64,000 nucleotides of DNA from Rhizobium sullae (GTDB taxonomy: Bacteria; Pseudomonadota; Alphaproteobacteria; Rhizobiales; Rhizobiaceae), in NCBI RefSeq assembly GCF_025200715.1, contig NZ_CP104143.1:2707501-2771500 (forward strand). The letters run 5' to 3'. Numbering within the stretch: position 1 is the stretch's first letter; the number at the start of each line of letters is the position of its first letter. The position numbers were made by a program, and so were the translations under genes. Below, in pieces: positions 9,316 to 18,515 of the stretch. The notes under the pieces were generated by a model. The model was given only the letters and a program-made list of their open reading frames with translations. It was not told the origin of the DNA and did no database searches.

Positions 9316-10758
9316 ATGGTATCTCTTCGTTTTGCCACACCGGCACTTTTGCTTTTGCTTGCAGGCTGCGTGAGTGGCCCGGATCACACGCCGCCTGAGA
9401 TGCCTTTGCCGGCAAAGTTCGGCGAGGGCGGGAAGAAGGAGATCGGCGATGTTGCGACGGTGGCCTGGTGGTCGGCCTATCGCGACAAGCAGCTCGACAG
9501 CCTGGTGGCGCGCGGCATCGACCAGAACCTCGACGTGCTGCAGGCGATGGAGCGCATCAATTCGGCGTCCTCCAATGTGACGGTTGCCGGCGCCGGCTCG
9601 CTGCCGAGCCTGGTGGTCGGCGCCTCGCACACGGTGTCGGGCCAGATGGGCTCGGAGCGCACCCGGGTGGGCGCCACCAACACCACCGGCGGCGACGCCA
9701 ACGTCTCCTGGCTGCTCGACCTCTTCGGCCAGTACCGCCGCTCCAAGGAAAGCGCGCTTGCCTCGCTCGATTCGGCCTATGCCAGCGCCGACGTCGCGCG
9801 GCTGGCCTTCCTGCAGGACCTCGTCTCGACCTATATCGACGCCCGCTTCTTCCAGGAGCGCATCGCGCTGTCGAAGGCCAACCTGCAATCGCGCCGGGAG
9901 ACCTATGACCTCACCAAGTTCCAGCTGGAAGCCGGGGCAGCCTCCAGGCTCGACGTCGTCCAGGCCGAGGGCCTGGTGCAGTCGACGCAGGCCGAAATCC
10001 CTAATCTCGAAACCAACTTCCGCGTCTCGGCGCATCACATCGCCACGCTGCTCGGTCTGCCGGCGTCGGCGCTGATGGCCGAGCTGCAGAAGGGTGCTTC
10101 CCAGCCGATCTACCGTGCCGGCATCATCTCCGGCATTCCGGCCGACCTGATCCGCAACCGTCCCGACATCCGCGTGGCCGAGCGCAATCTGGCGGCGGCG
10201 ACCGCCAATATCGGCGTCGCCCAATCGCAGCTTTATCCGTCGATCTCGCTCTCCGGCGCGATCTCGCCGACCTGGGTCAACCCGGCCGGCGGCAGCGGCG
10301 GCGGCCTGACCACCTGGTCGTTCGGCCCGACGCTCAGCCTGCCGATCTTCGACGGCGGCCGCCTGCGCGCCAATGTCGACATCGCCAAGTCGGACGCCAA
10401 AACCGCCTATCTCGCCTGGAAGGCGGCAGTGCTCAACGCCGTCGAGGAGGTGGAGAACGCGCTGTCGGCGGTACGCCGCGACGCCCAGACGGTGGAAGCG
10501 CTGCGCGCCCAGGTCAAGACGACGCAGGAATCGCTGGAACTGTCGACGGCGAGCTACAAGGACGGCGCCTCCTCGCTGCTCGACGTGCTCGACGCCCAGC
10601 GCCAGGTGTCGCTCGCCCAGGCAAGTCTTGCCGCTTCGGTGCAGCAGATGGCCAAGGACTACGTCTCGCTCAACGTCGCCATCGGCGGCGGCTATGCCCC
10701 GGGCGGCAAGGTCAACGCCGTCTCCGCCGCTGTGGCAAAGGGACCCACAAAGAGCTGA
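9316..10758 (+). CDS. Outer-membrane efflux lipoprotein (OprM/NodT family)
   Basis: A 480-residue outer-membrane channel of the RND tripartite pump. The N-terminal signal ends in lipobox LLAGC (Cys17). The two OEP repeats are seen around LDLFGQYRRSKESALASLDS and LPIFDGGRLRANVDIAKSD, with the conserved segment RPDIRVAERNLAAATANIG between them. It follows the pump gene after 158 bp with no gene in between. Its codon use is more strongly C/G-ending than that of the pump gene, so the gene may have been recombined into the operon. A strong terminator follows. Confidence 0.93.
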   Translation: MVSLRFATPALLLLLAGCVSGPDHTPPEMPLPAKFGEGGKKEIGDVATVAWWSAYRDKQLDSLVARGIDQNLDVLQAMERINSASSNVTVAGAGSLPSLVVGASHTVSGQMGSERTRVGATNTTGGDANVSWLLDLFGQYRRSKESALASLDSAYASADVARLAFLQDLVSTYIDARFFQERIALSKANLQSRRETYDLTKFQLEAGAASRLDVVQAEGLVQSTQAEIPNLETNFRVSAHHIATLLGLPASALMAELQKGASQPIYRAGIISGIPADLIRNRPDIRVAERNLAAATANIGVAQSQLYPSISLSGAISPTWVNPAGGSGGGLTTWSFGPTLSLPIFDGGRLRANVDIAKSDAKTAYLAWKAAVLNAVEEVENALSAVRRDAQTVEALRAQVKTTQESLELSTASYKDGASSLLDVLDAQRQVSLAQASLAASVQQMAKDYVSLNVAIGGGYAPGGKVNAVSAAVAKGPTKS

Positions 10759-10784
10759 GCAAGCCATTTCTACGAGTGACAAAA

Positions 10785-10808
10785 AGCCCCGCAATGCGGG
10801 GCTTTTTT
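10785..10808 (+). terminator. Rho-independent terminator of the efflux operon
   Basis: An 8-bp perfect stem AGCCCCGC / GCGGGGCT with an AAT loop is followed by six T residues. It lies 27 bp after the outer-membrane factor stop and ends the TetR-to-OMF operon; an A-run on the other side makes it potentially bidirectional. Confidence 0.9.
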
Positions 10809-10888
10809 ATTGCTTCTCGAAAATTCCCGTGTGCAACCGCGCCATCCCATAAAATGGATTCGACAAGTCACCACGCCTCAGGTAGGTA

Positions 10889-10906
10889 TGATTAAACGAT
10901 TAATCA
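10889..10906. promoter_or_regulatory. LacI-family operator in front of the purine-nucleoside operon
   Basis: The 18-bp sequence TGATTAAACGATTAATCA is palindromic except for one position pair and has the central CG step typical of LacI/GalR-family operators. It ends eight bases before the start codon of the LacI-type regulator, so binding would autoregulate the whole seven-gene operon. The operator role is inferred from sequence and position. Confidence 0.7.
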
Positions 10907-10913
10907 AAGCACT

Positions 10914-11972
10914 ATGAAAACCATGGCTCAGTTGCGCCCGGCACCAAACCTCAGCAGGATTGCCACGTCGCTTGGCGTGTCGGTCGCAACGGTGTCGAAC
11001 GCGCTTTCCGGCAAGGGGCGCGTCTCGGAACAGCTAGCCGGAAAGATCAGGGAACATGCCGCGGAACTTGGATATGTTCCAAGCCAGGCAGGGCGGGCGC
11101 TTCGCACCGGCCGAAGCGGCGTGCTCGGTCTCGTTCTTCCGGATATCGCAAACCCCCTCTTTCCCAAGATTGCGCAGGCAATCGAATTTGCAGCCGCTTC
11201 TGCCGGTTACGGCGTGCTGATCGCCGATTCGCGCGGCAATGTCTCGGCGCAGACGGAGGCGATCAACCGGCTGGTCGAGCGCGGCGTCGACGGCATGGTC
11301 ATCGTGCCCCGCCGCGCAACGCGCATATCCGCGGCAAGCTGTCCTGTGGCCGTCATCGACACGCCATCAACCCCCGGCAATACGGTTGCCGCCGATCACT
11401 GGCAGGGCGGCCAGCTGATCGCCGCCCACCTTGCCGATCTCGGCCATAAGCGGATCCTCATCATCGGCAACAATCCGGAATCAAACGTGCAGAACGACCG
11501 GTCGGGCGGCATCCGTTCGGGCCTTCGCCCGGGCATGAGCGCCGAAACGCTCTGGATCGAAAAGCTCGAGCACCGTGCCGGCAGTGGCTGTCCTCTCGGC
11601 CTGGCAAAAAAAGTCGAGGAGGGGTTCACCGCCTTTGCCGCCTTGTCCGATCTTCAGGCGCTGCGAGCACTCACGGAGCTGCAGCGCGACGGCATCGATG
11701 TGCCTGCCGAGGCCAGCGTCACCGGTTTCGACGACCTCATCTGGTCTCCGGTGATAACACCCGCGCTCACCACGGTAAAAATGGACATGGACCTAATCGC
11801 CGCGATCGCCGTTTCGGCTTTGCTCGACAGCATAAAAACAAACAGCACCCGGGAGGGCGCACTCGTAACCGCGGAGAATGACCGCGTGCCCATGCAACTG
11901 ATTGCCCGCCAATCATCCGGGCCGGTGAGCCCCGGCTCAAGAAAACCTGCAGATGGAGAACTCCTGACATGA
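10914..11972 (+). CDS. LacI-family transcriptional regulator of the purine-nucleoside operon
   Basis: A 352-residue repressor. Residues about 12-60 form the LacI helix-turn-helix and hinge (RIATSLGVSVATVSNALSGK, then ELGYVPSQAGRALRTGRSG). The rest is a periplasmic-binding-like effector domain, with GFDD near the C-terminus. It is the first gene of the operon, just behind an operator-like palindrome, and its stop overlaps the next start in ATGA. The likely effector is a purine or purine nucleoside, judged from the downstream enzymes. Confidence 0.92.
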   Translation: MKTMAQLRPAPNLSRIATSLGVSVATVSNALSGKGRVSEQLAGKIREHAAELGYVPSQAGRALRTGRSGVLGLVLPDIANPLFPKIAQAIEFAAASAGYGVLIADSRGNVSAQTEAINRLVERGVDGMVIVPRRATRISAASCPVAVIDTPSTPGNTVAADHWQGGQLIAAHLADLGHKRILIIGNNPESNVQNDRSGGIRSGLRPGMSAETLWIEKLEHRAGSGCPLGLAKKVEEGFTAFAALSDLQALRALTELQRDGIDVPAEASVTGFDDLIWSPVITPALTTVKMDMDLIAAIAVSALLDSIKTNSTREGALVTAENDRVPMQLIARQSSGPVSPGSRKPADGELLT

Positions 11973-12991
11973 AGACATCCCTCATCGCATCGGCAGCGCT
12001 GCTCGCGCTTGTCCCGTTCGGCGTCATGGCGCAGGAGCGGACGCTTACCGTTTCCGTCTATGCCTTTGCGCAGGACGACTTCAAGACGCTGGTCTACGAC
12101 CCCTTCGAGCAGCAATGCGGCTGCAAGCTCGTCGTCGAGACGGGCAACAGCGTCGAGCGCCTGGCCAAGCTGGAGGCGAACAAGACAAACCCGGTCGTCG
12201 ATATGGCGGTCGTCTCCATGGCAGACGCGCTTTCGGCCTCCCGCAAGGGATTGATCGACAAGATCGACACTGCCAAGCTCACCAATTTCGACAAGCTCTA
12301 TGATCTCGCCAAGGACCCGAACAGCGACGGCATGAGCGTCGGCTATACATTTTACGCCACGTCGATCGCCTACCGCTCGGACAAGATGAAGATCGAGTCC
12401 TGGGCCGATCTTCTGAAGCCGGAATATGTCGGCCACGTCGCCTTCCCGAACGTGACCACCAATCAGGGACCGCCGGCGCTCTACATGCTCGGCCTGGCGC
12501 TCGGCAAGGACACGGCCGACCTCAAGGGTCCGATCGAAGCTGTCGGCGAGAAGAAGGACGATATCGTCACCTTCTACGAAAAATCCTCGCAGCTTGTACA
12601 GCTGATGCAGCAAGAGGAAATCTGGGCAGCCCCGATCGGCCGTTTCTCCTGGGCGGGATTCACCAAGCTCGACGTTCCGGTCGCCTGGGCAACGCCGAAG
12701 GAAGGCCAGACGGGTGGCATGAACGTAATGGTCGTCACCAAGGGCGCGAAAAACCAGGATCTGGCGTTACAGTTCATGGATTTCTGGCTCTCGACCGACA
12801 TCCAGACGAAACTTGCCGAAAAGCTGATCGATAGCCCGGCCAACAAGGACGTGAAGGTTTCCGAAGCCGCCGCAAACAACCTCACTTATGGCGAGGACAC
12901 CGCCAAGAGCCTCAAGCTCATTCCGTCCGCCGCAGCGCTCGACAATCGAGACGCGTGGCTCAAAGAGTGGAACGCCAAGGTCGGCCAGTAA
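11969..12991 (+). CDS. ABC transporter substrate-binding protein (spermidine/putrescine PotD-like family)
   Basis: A 340-residue periplasmic protein with a Sec signal ending around GVMAQE. Its fold-family segments (DFKTLVYDPFEQQCGCKL, SWADLLKPEYVGHVAFPN) resemble the PotD/PotF and Fe/thiamine binding group. The same operon carries a nucleoside hydrolase and an adenine deaminase, so I infer that the ligand is a purine nucleoside or purine rather than a polyamine. Translation is coupled to the regulator gene by an ATGA overlap. Confidence 0.88.
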   Translation: MKTSLIASAALLALVPFGVMAQERTLTVSVYAFAQDDFKTLVYDPFEQQCGCKLVVETGNSVERLAKLEANKTNPVVDMAVVSMADALSASRKGLIDKIDTAKLTNFDKLYDLAKDPNSDGMSVGYTFYATSIAYRSDKMKIESWADLLKPEYVGHVAFPNVTTNQGPPALYMLGLALGKDTADLKGPIEAVGEKKDDIVTFYEKSSQLVQLMQQEEIWAAPIGRFSWAGFTKLDVPVAWATPKEGQTGGMNVMVVTKGAKNQDLALQFMDFWLSTDIQTKLAEKLIDSPANKDVKVSEAAANNLTYGEDTAKSLKLIPSAAALDNRDAWLKEWNAKVGQ

Positions 12992-13066
12992 CGCGCTCGT
13001 GACATCTGGTCCCGGTCTACCGGGACCATTCTCCCGCTGTCTCCCGCCAATTCCGAAAGACGCATC

Positions 13067-13894
13067 ATGTTTCAGAACCGAGCAGAAGCTCTGGCGCTCG
13101 CCCTGCCCGCAGCAGTCTTTGCCGCCATGGTCTTTCTGCTGCCCGTTGCCATCCTGCTTTCGGAAGGTTTTCGGCTGGAAGGCGCCTGGACGCTTTCCGC
13201 CTATGGCGACTTCTTTTCCGGCACGCTGAACCGCACCGTCTTCATCCGCACCTTCAAGCTTGGTCTAGAGGTGACGGCAGTCTCCGCGGTCATCGGCTAT
13301 GCCGCGGCTTTCGTCATCGTCAACCTGCCGCCCAAAGGCAAGGGACGGATGATCGGCCTCATCACCCTGCCGCTGATGATTTCCCCCGTTGCCCGTACCT
13401 ATGCCTGGATCGTCATCCTCGGCCGCACCGGTATCGTCAACAAGGTCGTGACCGGCATGGGTTTCAGCGGCGAACCATTGCGCCTACTCTTCACCGAGAC
13501 CGCCGTCTTCATCGGCCTGCTGCAACTCTTCCTGCCGTTGATGATCCTGTCGCTGGTCAGCGCGCTTGAAAACATGCCGAAGGATGCGATCCCGGCGGCC
13601 CGCGTGCTCGGTGCCAACTGGTTCCAGGTCTTCTGGAAGGTCATCTTGCCGCTAACCCGTGAAGGCCTCGTCGTTGGCGGAACCCTCGTCTTCACCGGCT
13701 CGCTCACCGCCTACATCACGCCCGCCGTGCTCGGCGGTTCCAAGGTGCTGATGCTCGAGACGCTGCTCTACCAGCAGGTCTCGGTCGCCAACAACTTCGT
13801 TTCGGCAAGCGTCATCGCCTTCATGCTGATCGTTATGAGCTTTGCCGCCAACATCCTGCTGAAGCGCCTGGCAACCGCGAGGAACAAGCGATGA
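13067..13894 (+). CDS. ABC transporter permease (PotB-like), first subunit
   Basis: A 275-residue inner-membrane protein with six predicted helices. The EAA loop that docks on the ATPase is seen as AIPAARVLGANWFQVFWKV, followed by ILPLTREGLVVGG. It overlaps the second permease by four bases (ATGA). It forms the membrane channel of the nucleoside importer with the next gene. Confidence 0.92.
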   Translation: MFQNRAEALALALPAAVFAAMVFLLPVAILLSEGFRLEGAWTLSAYGDFFSGTLNRTVFIRTFKLGLEVTAVSAVIGYAAAFVIVNLPPKGKGRMIGLITLPLMISPVARTYAWIVILGRTGIVNKVVTGMGFSGEPLRLLFTETAVFIGLLQLFLPLMILSLVSALENMPKDAIPAARVLGANWFQVFWKVILPLTREGLVVGGTLVFTGSLTAYITPAVLGGSKVLMLETLLYQQVSVANNFVSASVIAFMLIVMSFAANILLKRLATARNKR

Positions 13895-14670
13895 CCGCTC
13901 GCCTTTTCCCGCCGATCGTGCTTTTCCTCGTGCTCACATTCCTGATTGGGCCGTTCCTGATCATCATCGCCGCGTCGCTTTCGGCCGGGGATACACTCTC
14001 CTTTCCACCGCAGGGCCTTTCGCTTCGCTGGGTGTTCAAGGTCTTCACCATTGAGAGCTTCCGCGACAGCTTTTCGATGTCGATGTTGCTCGCCGTCTTC
14101 GGAACGCTCGCCGCCCTCGTGCTCGGCATTCCCGCGGCCTACGCTCTGTCGCGCTATTCGCTGCCCTTCGGTGAAACGGTCCGAACCGTCGTCTCCCTAC
14201 CGATTATCGTACCGGGCATCATCGTCGGCCTTGCCATGCTGCGTTATCTCGTCGTGCCTTTCGGCTTCAACATCACGCTGGCGCTCTTCTTCGCTCACAC
14301 GGCGCTCGTCCTGCCCTATGCCGTGCGCGTCGTCTCCGCGAGCCTTGATAATCTGCGCTCCGACATCGAGGAGGCCGCCGTATTGCTCGGCTCCTCGCGT
14401 CTTGGCGCTTTCTTCCGCGTCGTGATGCCGAATATCCGCGGCGGCATCCTAGCTGCCTTCATCCTCGGCTTCGTCACCAGCTTTAACCAGGTGCCAGTCT
14501 CGCTTTTTTTGTCCGGCCCCGGCGTCCGCACCCTGCCGATCGACATGCTGGGTTACATGGAAACCACCTACGATCCGTCAATTGCAGCACTCTCCTCGCT
14601 GCTCGCCTTCCTTTCCATCGGCATCGTCTTCCTCGCCGAACGCTTCCTGGGATTCTCTCGCTATGTATGA
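13891..14670 (+). CDS. ABC transporter permease (PotC-like), second subunit
   Basis: A 259-residue inner-membrane partner permease. The EAA-type loop is EEAAVLLGSSRLGAFFRVVM, followed by PNIRGGILAAFILGF. It pairs with the preceding permease and overlaps the ATPase gene by eight bases, as is usual in such operons. Confidence 0.92.
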   Translation: MTARLFPPIVLFLVLTFLIGPFLIIIAASLSAGDTLSFPPQGLSLRWVFKVFTIESFRDSFSMSMLLAVFGTLAALVLGIPAAYALSRYSLPFGETVRTVVSLPIIVPGIIVGLAMLRYLVVPFGFNITLALFFAHTALVLPYAVRVVSASLDNLRSDIEEAAVLLGSSRLGAFFRVVMPNIRGGILAAFILGFVTSFNQVPVSLFLSGPGVRTLPIDMLGYMETTYDPSIAALSSLLAFLSIGIVFLAERFLGFSRYV

Positions 14671-15685
14671 TGCCTATCTTCGACTAGAAAAGCTGACGCT
14701 GGCCTACGGCAATACCATCGCGGTGAAGGACCTTGACCTCTCGGTCGGCAAAGGCGAACTCGTCGCCTTGCTCGGCCCGTCGGGCTGCGGCAAGACAACG
14801 ACGATGCGCTCCATTGCAGGTCTGCTCACGCCTGCCTCCGGTCGCATCAATCTCGATGGCGTCGACATCACCCACGTTTCGGCCAACAAGCGCGCCGTCG
14901 GCCTCGTCTTCCAGTCCTATGCCCTCTTCCCGCATCTGACGGTGTATGAGAACGTCGCGTTTGGCCTGCGCTTGAAGGGCATCGGCGGCAAGGATCTCGA
15001 TGCGAAGGTCAGCGCCGGCATCAAGTCTGTCGGCCTTGCCAAGTTCGCCGATCGCAAGCCTGCAGAACTCTCCGGCGGCCAGCAGCAGCGTGTGGCGCTT
15101 GCCCGTTCCATGGTCATGGAGCCGAAGGTGCTGCTGCTCGACGAGCCGCTCTCCAACCTCGACGCCCGCCTGCGTCTGGAAATGCGCGCCGAACTGCAGC
15201 GCGTGCAGAGGGAAACCGGCGTCACCATGATCTTCGTCACCCACGACCAGGTGGAGGCCTTGGCACTTGCGGACCGCATCGTGGTCATGCTGAACGGCGG
15301 CGTCGAGCAAATCGGCACGCCGGAGGAAATCTACAACAAGCCGGTCTCCGCCTTCGTCGCCGATTTCGTCGGCTTCGAGAATGTCTTCAAGCTGGAAAAC
15401 GGCAGGCTTGTCACACCGAACGATGCCATTGAACTCCCCGCTTCTGCCCCACAGGCAGCAGGGCTCGCCTGGCGGCCGAGCGCGGTCGCCCTTGGTTCCG
15501 GTCCTTTCCAGGGCACCGTGCGCGGCACCTCCTTTGCCGGCGGCACGCGTGAATATCTGCTGGATACGCCGCTCGGGCCAATCAAGGCCGAAGTGGATGC
15601 CAGCTGGCCACCTCACGAAATGGGCGCAGCACTTTCCTTCGACCTGCCGCTTGCAGCGGCGGCAACCCTCTCGCGTTTCGGGTGA
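14663..15685 (+). CDS. ABC transporter ATP-binding protein (PotA-like)
   Basis: A 340-residue ATPase. It shows Walker A GPSGCGKTT, a Q-loop in VFQSYALFPHLTV, signature LSGGQQQRVALARS, Walker B VLLLDEPLSNLDARL and a switch His in FVTHDQVEALALADR. The last 90 residues form a TOBE-type regulatory domain. The start at 14663 (MYDAYLRLEK) overlaps the permease stop; a longer frame upstream is out of family. It energises import through the two permeases. Confidence 0.95.
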   Translation: MYDAYLRLEKLTLAYGNTIAVKDLDLSVGKGELVALLGPSGCGKTTTMRSIAGLLTPASGRINLDGVDITHVSANKRAVGLVFQSYALFPHLTVYENVAFGLRLKGIGGKDLDAKVSAGIKSVGLAKFADRKPAELSGGQQQRVALARSMVMEPKVLLLDEPLSNLDARLRLEMRAELQRVQRETGVTMIFVTHDQVEALALADRIVVMLNGGVEQIGTPEEIYNKPVSAFVADFVGFENVFKLENGRLVTPNDAIELPASAPQAAGLAWRPSAVALGSGPFQGTVRGTSFAGGTREYLLDTPLGPIKAEVDASWPPHEMGAALSFDLPLAAAATLSRFG

Positions 15686-15690
15686 CGATC

Positions 15691-16611
15691 ATGGGTGTTT
15701 GGATCGATACTGACATAGGTTTTGACGACATCGCCGCCATTCTGGTGGTCGGTCAGTCCGAACTCAAGATCGACGGCGTCTCGCTCGTCTTCGGCAATAC
15801 GCCGCTGCCGCAGGTGCAGGCGAATGCCGCAGGCGCCGCGCAAGCCTTCGGCTGGACGTTCCCCATCCATACCGGCCGCGCTCAGCCCGTTCTTGGAAAG
15901 CTCGAAACTGCACAGGCAATCCTCGGCGATATCGGTATACCCACCATTGGCAAAGGCCTGCCGTACGCCCCGGCACTTCCGCAAAGCGACGCCTTCACCG
16001 CGCTCTGCCGCTGGCTTGAGGCTGACGGTCCGCGGCGCATACTGGCCCTTGGCCCGCTGACGAATATCGCGGCCGTAGCACTCGCACGTCCGGATCTTGC
16101 CGCCCGCATCACCGAACTCACCTGGATGGGCGGCGGCGTCACCGCTGGCAATCATACGGCCTCGGCGGAATTCAACGCCTTTGCCGATCCCGAAGCACTC
16201 GCGATCGTCATTGCCCACAGCCTGCCGCTGCGGATGGTCGATCTCGACCTCTGCCGAAAGGTGCTCGCCGAGCCGGAATACGTCCAGCCTGTACGTGCCG
16301 CCGGTGGCGCCAACGCCGACTTGCTCGCCGACATGCTTGCCGGTTACATCCGCATTGGCACCAGCCGCGGCCGCCCGGCCATGGCGATTTATGATCCGTG
16401 TGCCGCCGTCGCCTTCGTGGCACCGGATGCGGTGAGCTTCCGCGCTGCCCGCATCGATGTCGAGCTGGCAGGGTCTTTGACCCGCGGCCGCACGGTCGTC
16501 GAAACGCGCGCCACGCATGCCACGTTCAACACCCAGTTCGCTGCTAATATCGATGCCGATAGGGCGCGCACCATCATCCTCGCAGCCCTGGTCAATGAGG
16601 CCCGCAAATGA
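15691..16611 (+). CDS. Nucleoside hydrolase (IUNH family)
   Basis: A 306-residue enzyme that hydrolyses ribonucleosides to base plus ribose. The calcium-binding signature of the family appears at the very N-terminus as DTDIGFDD (usual form DTDxGxDD). MGGGVTAGNHTASAEFNAFADPE contains the conserved G-G and E-x-N-x-x-x-D-P-E segments. I start at ATG 15691; a GTG at 15682 that overlaps the ATPase stop is possible. In context it would release adenine or another base from imported nucleosides for the deaminase encoded next. Confidence 0.92.
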   Translation: MGVWIDTDIGFDDIAAILVVGQSELKIDGVSLVFGNTPLPQVQANAAGAAQAFGWTFPIHTGRAQPVLGKLETAQAILGDIGIPTIGKGLPYAPALPQSDAFTALCRWLEADGPRRILALGPLTNIAAVALARPDLAARITELTWMGGGVTAGNHTASAEFNAFADPEALAIVIAHSLPLRMVDLDLCRKVLAEPEYVQPVRAAGGANADLLADMLAGYIRIGTSRGRPAMAIYDPCAAVAFVAPDAVSFRAARIDVELAGSLTRGRTVVETRATHATFNTQFAANIDADRARTIILAALVNEARK

Positions 16612-18395
16612 ACGCTGAACTTGGCCGGGAACCCGCAGATATCAATGATCCTTCGCTGCGCGCCCGCGCCGTTGCGGCCGCGAGGGGTGCGGCTCCATTC
16701 GACGTGCTGATCGCCGGCGGCAAACTGCTCGACGTCGTCACCAGCCGCTTCCGCGATGCGGACATCGGCCTCGTCGGTGCGCTGATCGCCAGCGTGCATG
16801 CGCCGGGCAGCCGCACCGACGCGACCGAAATCATCGATGCCAGTGGCACGTTCGTTACACCCGGCCTGATCGATACGCATATGCATATCGAAAGCTCGAT
16901 GGTAACGCCCGCCGAATATACCGCGGCGGTCCTGCCGCGCGGTGTGGCGACGATCCTTTGGGATCCGCACGAATTCGCCAACGTGCAAGGCCTTGACGGC
17001 GTACGTTGGGCGATCGAGGCGTCCCGCGCTCTGCCGCTGCGCATGATCCTGCTCGCACCATCTTGCGTGCCTTCGGTGCCCGATCTGGAAATGGCAGGCG
17101 CCGACTTTGATGCTCCGGTGATTGCCGGGATGCTGCGCTCGCCGGCGCTCGGCGGCGTCGCCGAAGTCATGAACATGCGCGGCGTCATCGATGGCGATCC
17201 GCGCATGAGCGCAATTGTCAATGCCGGCCTCGCCTCCGGAAAGCTCGTCTGCGGCCATGCCCGGGGCCTGGAAGGCGCCGACCTCAACGCCTTCATGGCG
17301 GCCGGCATCACCTCCGATCACGAGCTGACCTCCGGCGCCGACCTTCTTTCCAAGCTCGCCGCCGGGATGACGATCGAGCTTCGCGGTTCGCATGATCATC
17401 TCCTGGAGGAATTCGTCGAAGCGCTGAACGGCATCGGCCACATGCCACCGACGGTGACGCTCTGCACCGACGATGTCTTCCCGGATGAGCTCGAAAGGGA
17501 TGGCGGCCTGGATGACGTCATCCGCCGTCTGGTGCGCTACGGTCTGAAGCCGGAATGGGCGCTTTGTGCCGCGACCTTCAATGCCGCCCAGCGGCTGAAG
17601 CGCACGGACCTCGGGCTGATCGCCGCCGGGCGCCGCGCGGATATCGTCCTCTTCGAAGACCTGCAGGATTTCAAGGCTCGCACGGTCATTGCCAACGGCC
17701 GCGTGATGGCACAGAACGGCAGGCTCACTACGCCGGTCCATTCGCTCGACGCGACGCCGCTCGTCAATTCTGTGAAACTCTCACCGCTGAGCGAAGACGA
17801 TTTCAAAATGCCGTCGAAAGGCCACCGCGTCCGCGTCGCCACGATCGACCAACCGCGCTTCACGCAATGGGGCGAGGCCGAAGCCGAGGTGAAAGACGGC
17901 TTCGTCGTGCCGCCGACGGGCAGCACCATGATCGCGGTCGCCCATCGCCATGGCAAGGCGGATGGCCGCCCGCGTATTGGGTTCCTGACGGGCTGGGGTG
18001 AATGGCGGGGCGCTTTCTGCACCACGGTCTCGCACGACAGCCACAACCTCACCGTTTTTGGCGGCAATACGCAGGATATGGCGGCTGCCGCTAACGCCGT
18101 CATCGCCGCCGGCGGCGGCATGGCCGTCGCCAGGGATGGCCAGATCGAAGCAGTGCTCCCCCTGCCGCTTTCCGGCCTCGTCACCGAAATTTCGCTGGAG
18201 GACACCGCCTCCGCCTTCCGCAACATCCGCAAGGCAATGGAAAAGATCGTCGACTGGCAGCCACCCTACCTCGTCTTCAAGGCCTGCTTCGGCGCAACGC
18301 TCGCCTGCAACGCCGGTCCGCATCAGACGGATCGGGGGATTGCAGATGTTTTGACCGGGAAGCTGCTCGAGGGACCGGTGTTGGAAGTTTTGTAG
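16608..18395 (+). CDS. ade: Adenine deaminase (Ade family amidohydrolase)
   Basis: A 595-residue cytosolic metal-dependent deaminase converting adenine to hypoxanthine and ammonia. The metal ligands of the amidohydrolase barrel are seen in PGLIDTHMHIESSMVTP (HxH), in WDPHEFANV and in GHARGL and TSDHELTSGADL. The N-terminal and C-terminal extensions fit Ade of Bacillus/Rhizobium type, not adenosine deaminase. It overlaps the nucleoside hydrolase gene in ATGA and ends the operon. Together the genes make an import-hydrolyse-deaminate route for adenosine-like nucleosides. Confidence 0.95.
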   Translation: MNAELGREPADINDPSLRARAVAAARGAAPFDVLIAGGKLLDVVTSRFRDADIGLVGALIASVHAPGSRTDATEIIDASGTFVTPGLIDTHMHIESSMVTPAEYTAAVLPRGVATILWDPHEFANVQGLDGVRWAIEASRALPLRMILLAPSCVPSVPDLEMAGADFDAPVIAGMLRSPALGGVAEVMNMRGVIDGDPRMSAIVNAGLASGKLVCGHARGLEGADLNAFMAAGITSDHELTSGADLLSKLAAGMTIELRGSHDHLLEEFVEALNGIGHMPPTVTLCTDDVFPDELERDGGLDDVIRRLVRYGLKPEWALCAATFNAAQRLKRTDLGLIAAGRRADIVLFEDLQDFKARTVIANGRVMAQNGRLTTPVHSLDATPLVNSVKLSPLSEDDFKMPSKGHRVRVATIDQPRFTQWGEAEAEVKDGFVVPPTGSTMIAVAHRHGKADGRPRIGFLTGWGEWRGAFCTTVSHDSHNLTVFGGNTQDMAAAANAVIAAGGGMAVARDGQIEAVLPLPLSGLVTEISLEDTASAFRNIRKAMEKIVDWQPPYLVFKACFGATLACNAGPHQTDRGIADVLTGKLLEGPVLEVL

Positions 18396-18403
18396 CTGAC
18401 GCG

Positions 18404-18505
18404 GGAGTTGCCGCTCCCCCTCATCCAGCCCTTTGGGCCGACCAGGGTCGGGCCAACGGTCTCGATCTGTCCTTCAGACCCCGCTGGGGAGAAGAAAGGG
18501 CTACC
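18404..18505. repeat. Intergenic palindromic repeat remnant (RIME/ABC-like)
   Basis: The gap between the two convergent genes contains CCCCCTCATCC at one end and CCGCTGGGGAGAAG at the other, plus the inverted pair GGGCCGACC / GGGTCGGGCC. The same kinds of words occur in the 21.8-21.93 kb gap, as in the mosaic palindromic elements common between rhizobial genes. Family assignment is from memory of such elements and is tentative. Confidence 0.45.
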
Positions 18506-18515
18506 GCAAAACTGT

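Noticed and set aside
7940..10794. Long minus-strand open frames opposite the RND pump and outer-membrane genes
   Set aside because: They mirror high-GC coding on the plus strand, have low-complexity Arg/Ala/Gly-rich text and no family match.
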